A DNA stretch of 64,000 nucleotides from Flavobacterium tistrianum (GCF_003254545.1 NZ_QJRH01000064.1:62001-126000), one strand, 5' to 3'. Shown: positions 9,112 through 18,879, counted from the stretch's first letter. Notes: generated by a model from the letters alone, not told the origin. Program-made: numbers and translations.

Positions 9112-11247
9112 ATGTTTAACCACAATATATCTGTAACAAAATTAGTATTGGCGGGATTGTTTATTGCAGGCAGCCATTCAACACCTGTTTTTGCTCAAAA
9201 TAAAAAAAGCGCAACTACAGAAAATAAAGATCCGCAACGATTTTTCTCAAGGCCTGATTTAATGCAGATCGGAGTATATTATTATCCCGAGCAATGGCCA
9301 AGAGAACAGTGGGAACGCGATTTAAAAAATATTAAAAAACTAGGTTTTGAGTTTACGCACTTTGCTGAGTTTGCGTGGACATTTATGGAACCAGAAGAAG
9401 GAAAATACGATTTTAAATGGCTGGACGATGCATTGGCAATTGCCGAAAAACAAGGTTTGAAAGTAATCATGTGCACGCCAACGCCAACCCCGCCAGCATG
9501 GATGGGAGAAAAATATCCTGAAATCTATTTGGTAGATGCAAGCGGACGAAGAAGAGAACACGGTAACAGAGCAAACCAATCTGTTTCTAATGAAAAATAC
9601 AGAGAATTTGTTGCTAAAATTGTTACTGAACTTGGAAAAAGATACGGCAATAATAAAAACGTTATTGGCTGGCAGGTTGATAACGAACCAGGAGCGCCAG
9701 ACGATTTTAGTCCATCGGCACAAAAAGGATTTCAGAAATGGCTTAAAGCAAAATACGGAACAATCGAAAAATTAAATGCGGAGTGGGTAGCCAGTTTCTG
9801 GAGCATCAGATACAATAATTTTGAACAGATTGCGATTCCAAATGCAGAGATTTATTTTGAAGACAAACTAAGTCCGCATGCTATTTTAGATTTCAAAAGA
9901 TACACAGCAGATTCTCAAGCTGAGTATTTGAATTTGCAGGCTGAAGTACTTCGAAAATACATTGATCCAAAACAATGGATTACTACAAATTATACTAATG
10001 TAGTTTACGGTGCTGATCCAAGAAAAACAGATAAAATGGATTTTGCAACCTATACGATGTACCCAGTAAGTGGCAGAAATAATTTAGGCGGACAAAATTT
10101 CAGAATGGGGCATCCTAATAAAATTTCAGAAGCCAATGATTATTACAGATCTATAAATGGTGTTACGGGAGTAATGGAAATGCAGCCTGGACAAGTAAAC
10201 TGGGCAAGCATTAATCCGCAGTTATTGCCAGGAACAGTCCACATGTGGATTTCACAAGCTTTTGGTGGAGGCTGTTCATTTACTTGTACATATAGATATA
10301 GACATCCGCTTGGAAGCAGCGAAATGTACCATGACGGAATTGTAGGAACAGACGGCGTGACTTTGACAACAGGAGGAAAAGAGTTTGTCCAGTCAATTGA
10401 AGACATGAAATTGCTTCGCAAAGAATATAATCCAGAAGCACTAATTCCGCAGGAAATTGCAAAAAGAAAAACGGGATTTTTATGGAGCCACGAAAATCTG
10501 TGGGATTTAGAAAACCAAAAACAGACCGAATTCTGGAGTACTTGGAGACATAGAAATACGTATACTTCAGCAATAAAATCGACTGGTGCGCCAATGGATT
10601 TTATTACCGAAGAAAGCGATTTTTCAGCTTATCCATTTATTGTTGCACCAGCGTATCAATTAATTGATCAAAAACTGGTAGACAAATGGACGAAATATGT
10701 TGAAAATGGCGGAAATTTAATTCTTTCATGCCGTACAGGACAGAAAGATAAAAACGGTCATTTCTTTGAAACCAACTGGAGCGGACCAATTGTACCTTTA
10801 ATTGGTGCAGATATTGAGTTTTTTGATATGCTTGTTGAAGATGTGAACGGAACTATAACTGCTGGAAACAATACTTATAAGTGGAACGTTTGGGCAGATG
10901 TTTTAAATCCGAAACAAGGAACAGAAGTTTTAGCTTCTTATGCCGATCAGTTTTACAAAGGTAAAGCAGCTGCGATTACTAGAAAACTTGGAAAAGGAAC
11001 CGTTACCTATATTGGAGCAGAAAGTAAAGATGGAAATCTGGAAAGACAAGTAGTAAGAACCGTATACGAACGTGCAAAAGTTGCTATTGAAGATTTGCCA
11101 AAAGGGGTTTATCTAGAATGGCGAGATGGTTTTTATGTGGGTGTAAATTATACCAATGAAACTATAAATCTGCCAATTCCTGCTGGAAGTAAAATATTAG
11201 TGGGAAAAAATCCATTAGAACCAGCACAGGCTGTAATTTGGAAATAA
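9112..11247 (+). CDS. Secreted GH42 beta-galactosidase
   Basis: A 711-residue GH42 enzyme with a signal peptide (TKLVLAGLFIAGSHSTPVFAQ). The mature protein opens with IGVYYYPEQWPREQWERDL, diagnostic of GH42. The acid/base Glu192 is in IGWQVDNEPG and the nucleophile Glu356 in GVMEMQPGQ. An (alpha/beta)8 barrel (about 45-430) is followed by a trimerisation-like domain (about 440-640, IVAPAYQLI, GGNLILSCRTG) and a C-terminal beta domain. GH42 enzymes retain configuration and release beta-galactose from small substrates. It follows the GH63 gene by 48 bp with no terminator between, so they are likely co-expressed. In this setting the substrate could be Gal-beta-O-hydroxylysine exposed by the GH63 enzyme; a plant galactoside is the alternative. 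Confidence 0.9.
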   Translation: MFNHNISVTKLVLAGLFIAGSHSTPVFAQNKKSATTENKDPQRFFSRPDLMQIGVYYYPEQWPREQWERDLKNIKKLGFEFTHFAEFAWTFMEPEEGKYDFKWLDDALAIAEKQGLKVIMCTPTPTPPAWMGEKYPEIYLVDASGRRREHGNRANQSVSNEKYREFVAKIVTELGKRYGNNKNVIGWQVDNEPGAPDDFSPSAQKGFQKWLKAKYGTIEKLNAEWVASFWSIRYNNFEQIAIPNAEIYFEDKLSPHAILDFKRYTADSQAEYLNLQAEVLRKYIDPKQWITTNYTNVVYGADPRKTDKMDFATYTMYPVSGRNNLGGQNFRMGHPNKISEANDYYRSINGVTGVMEMQPGQVNWASINPQLLPGTVHMWISQAFGGGCSFTCTYRYRHPLGSSEMYHDGIVGTDGVTLTTGGKEFVQSIEDMKLLRKEYNPEALIPQEIAKRKTGFLWSHENLWDLENQKQTEFWSTWRHRNTYTSAIKSTGAPMDFITEESDFSAYPFIVAPAYQLIDQKLVDKWTKYVENGGNLILSCRTGQKDKNGHFFETNWSGPIVPLIGADIEFFDMLVEDVNGTITAGNNTYKWNVWADVLNPKQGTEVLASYADQFYKGKAAAITRKLGKGTVTYIGAESKDGNLERQVVRTVYERAKVAIEDLPKGVYLEWRDGFYVGVNYTNETINLPIPAGSKILVGKNPLEPAQAVIWK

Positions 11248-11260
11248 TTATATAGCTCTT

Positions 11261-11357
11261 CTGCAAGATTTTCAAAACCTTGTAGGTATTTAAGTATGAC
11301 GCGAGAATATCGTAGAATCCTTTAAAATACCTACAAGGTCTGAAAAAGACCTTGCAG
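11261..11357. repeat. Nested palindromic intergenic repeat
   Basis: A perfect 15-bp inverted repeat, ACCTTGTAGGTATTT (11277-11291) and AAATACCTACAAGGT (11325-11339), is nested inside a second one, CTGCAAG (11261-11267) and CTTGCAG (11351-11357). It nearly fills the gap between the GH42 gene and the kinase-phospholyase fusion. It resembles the REP/MITE-like intergenic repeats common in flavobacteria. It could also fold in RNA and reduce read-through, but no T-run follows. Confidence 0.6.
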
Positions 11358-11433
11358 GAAAGCAAAAAAATTAGTGCAAATTAGTGTAATTAGTGGCTAA
11401 AAGAAAAAGAATAAATAACTTAAAAGAATAGCA

Positions 11434-13731
11434 ATGATTTTTTCAGAAGCAGTTATTCAGGACTTAGTAAAAGAACATTACGGATTAAACGTAACCGTAA
11501 AAGCATTAAATGGATATGATGAATTGAATTTTCTTTTATCCGATGATAAAAATGAAAAGTACATTCTTAAAGTATCAAATGAGAGCCACTCGTTTCCATT
11601 TTTGAAGGCGCAGGCTTCTATCTTAAGGCATCTTGGCAATAGTGCTATTTCAGATTGTTTTCAGCATTTCTTTCTAAATAAAAAAGAAGAAGGATTGACA
11701 GAAGTTAAGACAGATTCTCAAACCTATCATATTAGAATTTTAAACTTTTTGGAAGGTACTTTTTGGGTAGACCAAAAGAATAAAAACAGCGAACTGCAGT
11801 ACAATTTAGGTTCTTTCCTAGGAAAAATGGATAACGCTTTGGCTGATTTTTCTCATCCAGCAATGCATCGCAATTATACTTGGGATATTAGCCGTGCCAG
11901 TGAAGCAGGAGATAATTTAAAGTATATTCTAAATCACGAAAGAAGACGTATTGCTGGCTATTTTTTATTGCAGTTTGATACAGAAGTAGTGCCACAATTG
12001 CACAAACTGAGACATGCCTATATTCATAATGACGCCAACGATTATAATGTTTTAGTAAAAGATAATCGCATTAGTGGTTTGATTGATTTTGGCGACATGG
12101 TGTATACGGCTTTAATCAACAATCTAGCGATTGCTTGTGTGTATGCGATGCTTGATGAAGAAGATCCTCTGGCTGTAGCAGCAAAAATTGTTGAAGGCTA
12201 CCATAATTCGTATGCACTTACAGAACAGGAATTAGATCTATTGTATTATCTCATTGCAGGAAGACTTTGCATTAGTGTAACACAATCGGCTTATAATGCA
12301 TCATTGGATAGTGACAACGAACATCATTTTGTGACCGAAAAACCAGCTTGGGATTTGCTTTATAAATGGATAAAAATAAACCCAATTAAAGCGCAGGACG
12401 CGTTTAGAAAAGCATGCGGTTTTGACGGATTAATCAACAATGACGATTATTCTGAACTTCTGGAAGTTAGAAAAAAGAAAATAGGACGAAATTTAAGCAT
12501 TGGCTACAAAGACAAACTTAAAATCGTAAAAGGAGCTTTGCAATATTTGTATGATGACAAAGGAAGAACTTTTGTTGATTGTGTAAATAATCCATCGCAC
12601 GTAGGGCATTGTCATCCCGTTGTAGTTAGAAAAATGCTGCATCAAATAGCGACTTTAAATACGAATACCAGATATTTAAATGATGCCATAACCGATTATG
12701 CACAAAAACTGACATCAACTTTACCAGAAAAATTAAGCGTTTGTTATTTTGTAAATTCTGGAAGTGAGGCAAATGATTTAGCTATTCGTATGAGCCGTCA
12801 TTTTACCAAACAAAAAGATATTATCGTACTCGATCATGCGTATCACGGAACTTCGACCGTAGCAATGGAAATGAGTCCGTATAAATTTGACAGCAAGGGA
12901 GGTTCTGGCCAAATGCCGTGGATTCATAAAGCGATTAATCCAGATTTGTATCGTGGTCCTTATAAATATGGAGATGCAGAAGCAGGAGAAAAATATGCTG
13001 AAGATGTACAGCGAATTATCGAAAACTTAAAAAAAGAAGATAAAGCGCCAGCAGTTTTTATCTGTGAAACTTTATTGGGAGTTGGAGGTCAGATTCCATT
13101 GCCGGAAAATTATTTAAAAACAGTTTACGACTACGTTCGGGCAGCAGGAGGAGTTTGCATTGCAGATGAAGTTCAGGTTGGTTTTGGAAGAATTGGCGAT
13201 CATTTCTGGGGATTCGAATTGCAAAATGTTGTTCCTGATATTGTTGTCTTAGGAAAACCAATTGGAAACGGACATCCGCTTGCAGCTGTAATTGTAACCG
13301 AGGAGATTGCAGAAGCTTTTAATAATGGCTTGGAATACTTCAATACTTTTGGCGGTAATCCTGTTTCTATGGCTACAGGTTTAGCCGTTTTAGAGGTTAT
13401 TCAACAGGAAGAAATGCAGCAGCATGCTTTGGAAACGGGTAATTATTTGATGGACGGACTAAAAGGTTTAATGGCTAAATATCCTATTATCAGTGATGTT
13501 CGAGGACACGGATTATTTATTGGAGCAGAAATGGTAAAAGATAGAATAACTATGGAACCAGCCATTCCTGAAATAGATATTGTAGTTGAAAAACTGAAAG
13601 CAAAAGGGTATTTATTGAGCACAGACGGACCTTTGCATAATGTTCTAAAAATAAAACCGCCAATGCCGTTTAATAAACAAAATGCTGATGAAATGGTTGA
13701 GTTATTAGACATTGCATTAAGCGAATTATAA
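11434..13731 (+). CDS. Fused hydroxylysine kinase - 5-phosphohydroxylysine phospho-lyase (candidate)
   Basis: A 765-residue two-domain cytoplasmic protein. Residues ~1-335 are an aminoglycoside-phosphotransferase-like kinase (choline/hydroxylysine kinase fold) with catalytic loop HNDANDYN (His198, Asp200, Asn205) and IDFGD (Asp218). Residues ~345-765 are a class-III PLP enzyme with [25 protein letters not shown] and PLP lysine Lys608 in [14 protein letters not shown]. The C-terminal half, including [24 protein letters not shown] and [18 protein letters not shown], closely follows human ETNPPL/PHYKPL, the phospholyases of phosphoethanolamine and 5-phosphohydroxylysine. The kinase half resembles human HYKK, as does its DFGDM motif. 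Predicted reaction: hydroxylysine to 5-phosphohydroxylysine to 2-aminoadipate semialdehyde, ammonia and phosphate. The ALDH7 gene at 560, the glycosidases before it and the hydroxyproline genes favour hydroxylysine over ethanolamine, but this is not proven. Confidence 0.8.
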   Translation: MIFSEAVIQDLVKEHYGLNVTVKALNGYDELNFLLSDDKNEKYILKVSNESHSFPFLKAQASILRHLGNSAISDCFQHFFLNKKEEGLTEVKTDSQTYHIRILNFLEGTFWVDQKNKNSELQYNLGSFLGKMDNALADFSHPAMHRNYTWDISRASEAGDNLKYILNHERRRIAGYFLLQFDTEVVPQLHKLRHAYIHNDANDYNVLVKDNRISGLIDFGDMVYTALINNLAIACVYAMLDEEDPLAVAAKIVEGYHNSYALTEQELDLLYYLIAGRLCISVTQSAYNASLDSDNEHHFVTEKPAWDLLYKWIKINPIKAQDAFRKACGFDGLINNDDYSELLEVRKKKIGRNLSIGYKDKLKIVKGALQYLYDDKGRTFVDCVNNPSHVGHCHPVVVRKMLHQIATLNTNTRYLNDAITDYAQKLTSTLPEKLSVCYFVNSGSEANDLAIRMSRHFTKQKDIIVLDHAYHGTSTVAMEMSPYKFDSKGGSGQMPWIHKAINPDLYRGPYKYGDAEAGEKYAEDVQRIIENLKKEDKAPAVFICETLLGVGGQIPLPENYLKTVYDYVRAAGGVCIADEVQVGFGRIGDHFWGFELQNVVPDIVVLGKPIGNGHPLAAVIVTEEIAEAFNNGLEYFNTFGGNPVSMATGLAVLEVIQQEEMQQHALETGNYLMDGLKGLMAKYPIISDVRGHGLFIGAEMVKDRITMEPAIPEIDIVVEKLKAKGYLLSTDGPLHNVLKIKPPMPFNKQNADEMVELLDIALSEL

Positions 13732-13754
13732 AAGCTTTCTTTAAAATAAAAAGG

Positions 13755-13777
13755 CTTCCGCTGCAAAAAGGCGGAAG
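13755..13777 (+). terminator. Hairpin after kinase-phospholyase gene
   Basis: A 7-bp perfect stem, CTTCCGC at 13755-13761 and GCGGAAG at 13771-13777, with an A-rich loop, 24 bp after the stop codon. The T-run after it is poor (ATTTCATT), so termination may be partial and the next gene may be read in part from the same transcript. Confidence 0.45.
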
Positions 13778-13880
13778 ATTTCATTAGTTCTACACAACGA
13801 TTTAAGCAAACCGAAATTAGCCAGCTTTTCTCTTTTATCATTTTTGATAGAAGTGGATTTGTATACAATAAAGTAAAAAA

Positions 13881-16808
13881 ATGAATGATAATAAACTTGC
13901 CAACTTAGAAAAGCAATTAAAAGGAAAATTATTTTACGATCATACCATGCGTCTGCTTTATGCAACAGATGCAAGCGCTTACAAAGAAATGCCTCTGGCT
14001 GTAGCTATTCCGAAAACTAAAGAAGATATCCAGAAAATTATTGCTTTTGCAAAAGAAAACAATAGCAGTGTCATTCCTCGTGCAGCTGGAACTTCACTGG
14101 CTGGACAGGTCGTTGGAAACGGAATTGTGGTTGATATTTCGCAAGAATTTACCAAAATTATTTCGGTAAATCAGCAAGAAAAGTCAGCTTGGGTAGAACC
14201 AGGAGTTATTCGTGATGAATTGAATCTTCATTTAAAACCATATAAACTTTTTTTTGGACCTGAAACTTCCACCAGCAATCGCTGTATGATTGGTGGAATG
14301 GTGGGAAATAATGCTTGTGGGGCAAGATCTGTGGTTTATGGATCAACTCGAGAGCATGTACTCGAAATAAAAGGTTTTTTGGCAGATGGAAATGAAGTTG
14401 TTTTTGGTTCGTTGACCAATGCCGAATTTGAAGATAAATGCAACGGAATTAATGTAGTGAGTCCACTGGAACAGGCCATTTATGTTCAAGCTAAAGAAAT
14501 ATTATCATCTGAGGCTAATCGAAGCTTATTTGAAGCCAATTTCCCTAAGAAATCTATTCCAAGAAGAAATACTGGTTATGCTTTAGATTTATTAGCGGAT
14601 AGCAGTCCGTTTACTGATGCTGATGAAAAGTTTAACTTCTGTAAACTGATTGCAGGCTCTGAAGGAACACTGTTTTTTTCTACAGCAATAAAACTAAATC
14701 TGGTTGATGCTTTAAAACCTTATTCTGCTTTGGTTTGCGTGCATTTTGAAAGCATTCACGAATCTTTAAAAGCTAATATTGAAGCATTGCATTTTAAGCC
14801 AGATAGTGTAGAATTAATTGACCATTATATTCTGGAATGCACTAAAGAAAATATAGAACAAAGCAAGAATCGTTTTTTTGTAAAAGGCGATCCTCAAGCT
14901 ATTTTAGCAGTCGAATTTTTGAGAGATTCTCAAGAAGAAATAGACCGTATTGCGAGAGAAATGGAAGCTTTGATGCGTTCTAAAAATCTGGGGTATCATT
15001 TCCCAATTGTTTACGGCGAAGATACCAATAAAGTATGGGCATTAAGAAAAGCAGGATTAGGCCTTTTATCGAATATTCCGGGAGATGCTAAAGCAGTTGC
15101 TGTAATTGAAGATACAGCTGTTGATGTTAATGATTTGCCTGATTTTATAGAAGATTTTAATGCCATTCTAAAAGAGAGAAATCTAAACTGTGTGCATTAC
15201 GCGCATGCTGCCACAGGTGAATTGCATTTACGCCCTATTATAGATTTAAAAACTCATGAAGGGACGGCACTTTTCAGAACCATTGCGACTGATATTGCGC
15301 ATTTGGTAAAAAAGTACAAAGGTTCGTTGAGTGGAGAACATGGAGATGGAAGGCTTAGAGGAGAGTTTATTCCGCTAATGTTGGGAGATGAAATATATCA
15401 GTTATTTGTCCAGGTGAAAAAGGTTTGGGATCCTTGGGGTGTTTTTAATCCTAGGAAAATTGTGAACACGCCTCCTATGGATACGAGTTTGCGTTACACG
15501 GCAGGACAAGATACGCCGATGCCTGAAACGTATTTTGATTTTTCGGAACACAACGGAATCCTTCGCGCGGCAGAAATGTGCAACGGATCTGGCGATTGCA
15601 GAAAAACAGAGAAAAGCGGTGGTACCATGTGTCCAAGTTATATGGCGACGCGAGACGAAAAGCATACAACTCGAGCGCGTGCCAATATGTTAAGAGAAAC
15701 CATTACAAATTCTACAAAAACAAATCGATTTGATGATGAGAATCTGTTGGAAGTCTTGGATTTATGTTTAAGCTGTAAAGGCTGTAAGTCGGAATGTCCT
15801 TCGAATGTGGATATGGCAAAACTGAAAGCAGAAACATTACAGCAATATCATGATAAAAATGGTGTAAAGTTTAGATCTAAATTGATCGGAAATACGCCAA
15901 AGGTGAACCAATTGTTTGCTTCAGTTCCGTGGCTCTATAATTTGTCAACTAAAGGAATTCTCGGAAATTGGATTAAAAAAAGTACGGGTTTTGCGGTAGA
16001 AAGACAGTTGCCTTTAATGCATAAAATTACTTTTGCAAAATGGATAAAAAACTATAACCAAAATGGCAATTTTAGAAACGGTAATGTGTATTTGTATAAT
16101 GATGAGTTTCTGAACTATTATGATGTCGAAATAGGGCAGACAGCTGTCAAACTTTTAAATAGATTAGGTTATAAAGTTTTAGTTCCTAAAATTGGAATTA
16201 GCGGAAGAACCTATCTCTCAAAAGGAATGCTGAAAGAAGCCCGAGAAATTGCAGAACAGAATATCAAAGATTTCGAAAAAGCAATTCCAAATGATGGTAT
16301 TTTGATCGGAATTGAACCTTCAGCAATACTTTCATTTCGTGACGAATATCCTGATTTGTGCCGTGGAGATTTAAAAGAAAAAGCAAAGAAAGCAGCAACT
16401 AAAACTTTTTTGATTGAAGAATTTCTAGCTCAAGAATTGGATGCAGGACGAATTACATCGGATAGCTTTACAGAGCAAACAGAAAGAGTTCGTATGCATG
16501 GACATTGTTTTCAGAAAAGTTTATCTTCTTTGGTTCCGCTTAAAAAAATACTTTCTCTTCCAAAGAATTACACTGTGTTAAATATTCCAAGCGGTTGCTG
16601 CGGAATGGCAGGATCTTTTGGTTATGAAAAAGAGCATTATGATATTTCAATGAAAATTGGAGAATTGGTATTATTTCCAACAATTAGAAAAGAAGAAACG
16701 GTTACTTTAATTTCTGCATCAGGAACGAGTTGTAGACATCAAATTGCTGATGGAACAGGAAGAAAAGCATTGCATCCGGTAGAAATATTGTTTAAGGCTT
16801 TGAAATAA
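13881..16808 (+). CDS. ydiJ: D-2-hydroxyglutarate dehydrogenase, YdiJ-type FAD/Fe-S fusion
   Basis: A 975-residue protein with an FAD-binding type-4 domain (about 20-260; PRAAGTSLAGQVVGNGIVVD, GPETSTSNRCMIGGMVGNNACGA), a linked FAD-oxidase C-terminal domain (about 280-540; HAATGELHLRP, SGEHGDGRLRGEF), a 4Fe-4S region (EMCNGSGDCRK, then CLSCKGCKSECPSNVDM around 630-650), and a GlpC-like CCG domain (HGHCFQKSL, IPSGCCGMAGSFGYEKEHY). This architecture and length match E. coli YdiJ, a D-2-hydroxyglutarate dehydrogenase; D-lactate dehydrogenases of the same superfamily are the main alternative. D-2-hydroxyglutarate is the product of the 2-oxoadipate dioxygenase at the window start, so this enzyme would close the lysine/hydroxylysine route to 2-oxoglutarate. 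It lacks a signal peptide and is probably cytoplasmic or membrane-associated. Confidence 0.85.
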   Translation: MNDNKLANLEKQLKGKLFYDHTMRLLYATDASAYKEMPLAVAIPKTKEDIQKIIAFAKENNSSVIPRAAGTSLAGQVVGNGIVVDISQEFTKIISVNQQEKSAWVEPGVIRDELNLHLKPYKLFFGPETSTSNRCMIGGMVGNNACGARSVVYGSTREHVLEIKGFLADGNEVVFGSLTNAEFEDKCNGINVVSPLEQAIYVQAKEILSSEANRSLFEANFPKKSIPRRNTGYALDLLADSSPFTDADEKFNFCKLIAGSEGTLFFSTAIKLNLVDALKPYSALVCVHFESIHESLKANIEALHFKPDSVELIDHYILECTKENIEQSKNRFFVKGDPQAILAVEFLRDSQEEIDRIAREMEALMRSKNLGYHFPIVYGEDTNKVWALRKAGLGLLSNIPGDAKAVAVIEDTAVDVNDLPDFIEDFNAILKERNLNCVHYAHAATGELHLRPIIDLKTHEGTALFRTIATDIAHLVKKYKGSLSGEHGDGRLRGEFIPLMLGDEIYQLFVQVKKVWDPWGVFNPRKIVNTPPMDTSLRYTAGQDTPMPETYFDFSEHNGILRAAEMCNGSGDCRKTEKSGGTMCPSYMATRDEKHTTRARANMLRETITNSTKTNRFDDENLLEVLDLCLSCKGCKSECPSNVDMAKLKAETLQQYHDKNGVKFRSKLIGNTPKVNQLFASVPWLYNLSTKGILGNWIKKSTGFAVERQLPLMHKITFAKWIKNYNQNGNFRNGNVYLYNDEFLNYYDVEIGQTAVKLLNRLGYKVLVPKIGISGRTYLSKGMLKEAREIAEQNIKDFEKAIPNDGILIGIEPSAILSFRDEYPDLCRGDLKEKAKKAATKTFLIEEFLAQELDAGRITSDSFTEQTERVRMHGHCFQKSLSSLVPLKKILSLPKNYTVLNIPSGCCGMAGSFGYEKEHYDISMKIGELVLFPTIRKEETVTLISASGTSCRHQIADGTGRKALHPVEILFKALK

Positions 16809-16810
16809 AA

Positions 16811-16844
16811 AAACAAACCTCCAAAATATCTTGGAGGTTTGTTT
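16811..16844. terminator. Bidirectional terminator between convergent genes
   Basis: A 14-bp perfect stem, AAACAAACCTCCAA at 16811-16824 and TTGGAGGTTTGTTT at 16831-16844, with a 6-nt loop. A-runs and T-runs flank it on both sides. It sits between the + strand dehydrogenase and the - strand glycosidase operon and can serve both. Confidence 0.88.
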
Positions 16845-16869
16845 CAAAAACAATAATTCAAAAAAAAAA

Positions 16870-18879
16870 TTATAACTTAATATTTATTGTGCTGCCATCT
16901 TTAATAACTTTACTGATAGCTAGCTTTTTTCCATCATTTATTTTTAACTTTAGATTTTTGCCGGCTCTCTCAACTGTAATATCAAAATCGCGCTCAAAAG
17001 CATGAATTTGCTTCAGTTTCATAGTTGACCAAGATTTAGGAAGTCTTGGCGTAAAATCGAAACCGTGTAAACCTGTCGGACGAATACCAAATAATCCTTC
17101 TGTAAAAATTCTGCAATACAAACCGCTTTCAGCCGAAAGATGACGCTGATCGCCTTCTGGATAAGCTTCTACAGGGTATGGCACGTGATCTCCCAGTAAA
17201 CGTCGGTTAGAATAATAATGCAAGAAATCTAGCGCCTTGTCTGTTTCGCCAGCAGCAAGAACTCCTCTTAAAGCATACAAAGTAGAACGATCCCAGAATA
17301 TTTTATCTCCAGCAACGCTTGCCAAACCATCTTTAGTCCATAATCTAGAAGAAAATAATGCATCTATAGTTCCGTCTTTTCTATCATAAATGCCCATTGT
17401 AAGTGGCGTACAGATCCAAGCTCTTAAGATATCATTTTCTTTATAGTATTTGTAGGTTTCAAAACCGTCAACTTTAGCTCCAAAATACTTTTCTATAGCT
17501 GTTCTCAATTTTTCAGCTTCGGCTTTATAGGCTTTCAGTTGTGCTTCGTTTTTTCCTAAAACCTTACCTAGATAAACAGCAGAATTTAAAGCATCATAAT
17601 ACAAAGAAGAAGTATTAAGATTGGCTTTTCCGGCAGGAAGACGTCCTTCTAGTTCATCAGAATCAGAAGCCACTACGCCATCAGCATTTATTTTTCGGTG
17701 GCAATATTCTAAACACCATTCAATTAATGGCCATAATTGTTTTGCTTCATCTGTATTTCCTCTCGAAAGCGCGTAACGTGCAGCTCCATAAGCAATCATA
17801 GCACCATCTCCGCGGTCTCCTGCACCTGCCCAAATATCTGTTCCTTCGGCAACAATAGAACTCGGAATAGGTTTGTATTCTTTGTTCATGAATTTTGCAA
17901 ACTGAAGATAGGCATTTAATGAAGCTTTATTTCCATATTCGTAACCTAGATACGGAAAAAATGGTCCAATATATTCCGCCTGATCATTTGCCCAAATAGC
18001 AGCGTAATACGATTCTCCGCCTGGACCGTGCATTGGTCCACCTTTAGTTTCAAAAATACTTTCTGCCGCTCTGATTTTCGCGAAAGCAAATTCGGTATTC
18101 AAAACCTGATCTGGTGTTTCCAGAATCAATTTGCTCCAGATTTCACTGATAAATTCTAGGCGTTTCGTTTTTTCTTCTTCAGCATTTACTGCAGGAACTG
18201 TTTCGTTTGCTTTAACGCCTGAATAAATAACAGAAAAACTAACCGTTTCATTTGGCTTCAGATTAAAACTTCCGTTATTAATAAGATCTGCATGAATACT
18301 ATAACTGCCTTCAGTTCCTTTTGCTGGATCTGTAGCATAAACCGCGTTCGATTTTGGAATCTCTACGATGCAGTTTTTATCAGAACTGTTTTTAATAGTA
18401 TAGATTTCATTATAAACGGATAAAGCTGTAGAAGGAAAAAACTGTCTCGTAAGTTCAAGTTTGTCTGTCTTGCTTTTAACGAATAATGTTCCGTTTAATG
18501 TCAATGAAACTGTTTTTTCTGCTGGAATTGGCTTATAATTTACTGTCACAAGATCAAAAGCATCCTGAGCAAACTGACGCGTTAAACTCGCATGCGTATT
18601 ATTCGGAATGGTTCTAAGCATTGGCCAGACTAAACTGCGTGTAGCATGAAATGAACCATCAGCCGCGATGCCATATCTTAGAACACACGAGATTCTTTTA
18701 CCGCTCATTTCTATGTGATCGTCATGCGGAATCGTATTGTTTATTTGCCAAGAAATCGAGCCGTCGGCATTAATTTGCCAACGTTGGTCTTCCTGCGAAA
18801 ATGCTGTATTTGCCATAAAGCATAAAGCAATAAGGACAAATAAAAGAGGTTTAAGTTTTTTTCTAGAAGATATCTTCAT
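16870..18879 (-). CDS. Secreted six-hairpin glycosidase-like protein, family unassigned
   Basis: A 669-residue protein with a signal peptide (LLFVLIALCFMANTAFSQ). An N-terminal beta-sandwich-like region (about 30-250) precedes an (alpha/alpha)6 toroid (about 255-600) with ESYYAAIWANDQAEYIGPF, AEGTDIWAGAGDRGDGAM, SSLYYDALNSAVYLG and RDKI-like FWDRSTLYALRGV. A C-terminal beta domain follows ESGLYCRIFTEGLFGIRPTG. The arrangement is that of clan GH-L/GH-M type inverting hydrolases and phosphorylases, but I do not recognise the GH family. Acidic residues in the WANDQAEY and GAGDRGDG segments are candidate catalytic ones. It is the last gene of the minus-strand unit SusC-SusD-477aa-669aa and starts 57 bp after the preceding gene. 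Confidence 0.7.
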   Translation of the reverse strand: MKISSRKKLKPLLFVLIALCFMANTAFSQEDQRWQINADGSISWQINNTIPHDDHIEMSGKRISCVLRYGIAADGSFHATRSLVWPMLRTIPNNTHASLTRQFAQDAFDLVTVNYKPIPAEKTVSLTLNGTLFVKSKTDKLELTRQFFPSTALSVYNEIYTIKNSSDKNCIVEIPKSNAVYATDPAKGTEGSYSIHADLINNGSFNLKPNETVSFSVIYSGVKANETVPAVNAEEEKTKRLEFISEIWSKLILETPDQVLNTEFAFAKIRAAESIFETKGGPMHGPGGESYYAAIWANDQAEYIGPFFPYLGYEYGNKASLNAYLQFAKFMNKEYKPIPSSIVAEGTDIWAGAGDRGDGAMIAYGAARYALSRGNTDEAKQLWPLIEWCLEYCHRKINADGVVASDSDELEGRLPAGKANLNTSSLYYDALNSAVYLGKVLGKNEAQLKAYKAEAEKLRTAIEKYFGAKVDGFETYKYYKENDILRAWICTPLTMGIYDRKDGTIDALFSSRLWTKDGLASVAGDKIFWDRSTLYALRGVLAAGETDKALDFLHYYSNRRLLGDHVPYPVEAYPEGDQRHLSAESGLYCRIFTEGLFGIRPTGLHGFDFTPRLPKSWSTMKLKQIHAFERDFDITVERAGKNLKLKINDGKKLAISKVIKDGSTINIKL

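Noticed and set aside
11434..13731. Ethanolamine kinase/phosphoethanolamine phospholyase as the first-choice function of the fusion
   Set aside because: The protein families fit equally well, but ALDH7, 2-oxoadipate dioxygenase and collagen-type genes around it make hydroxylysine more economical; kept only as the alternative.
13443..13868. A 141-codon minus-strand frame overlapping the 3' end of the fusion gene
   Set aside because: It crosses the conserved phospholyase C terminus and a terminator hairpin and shows no protein family features.
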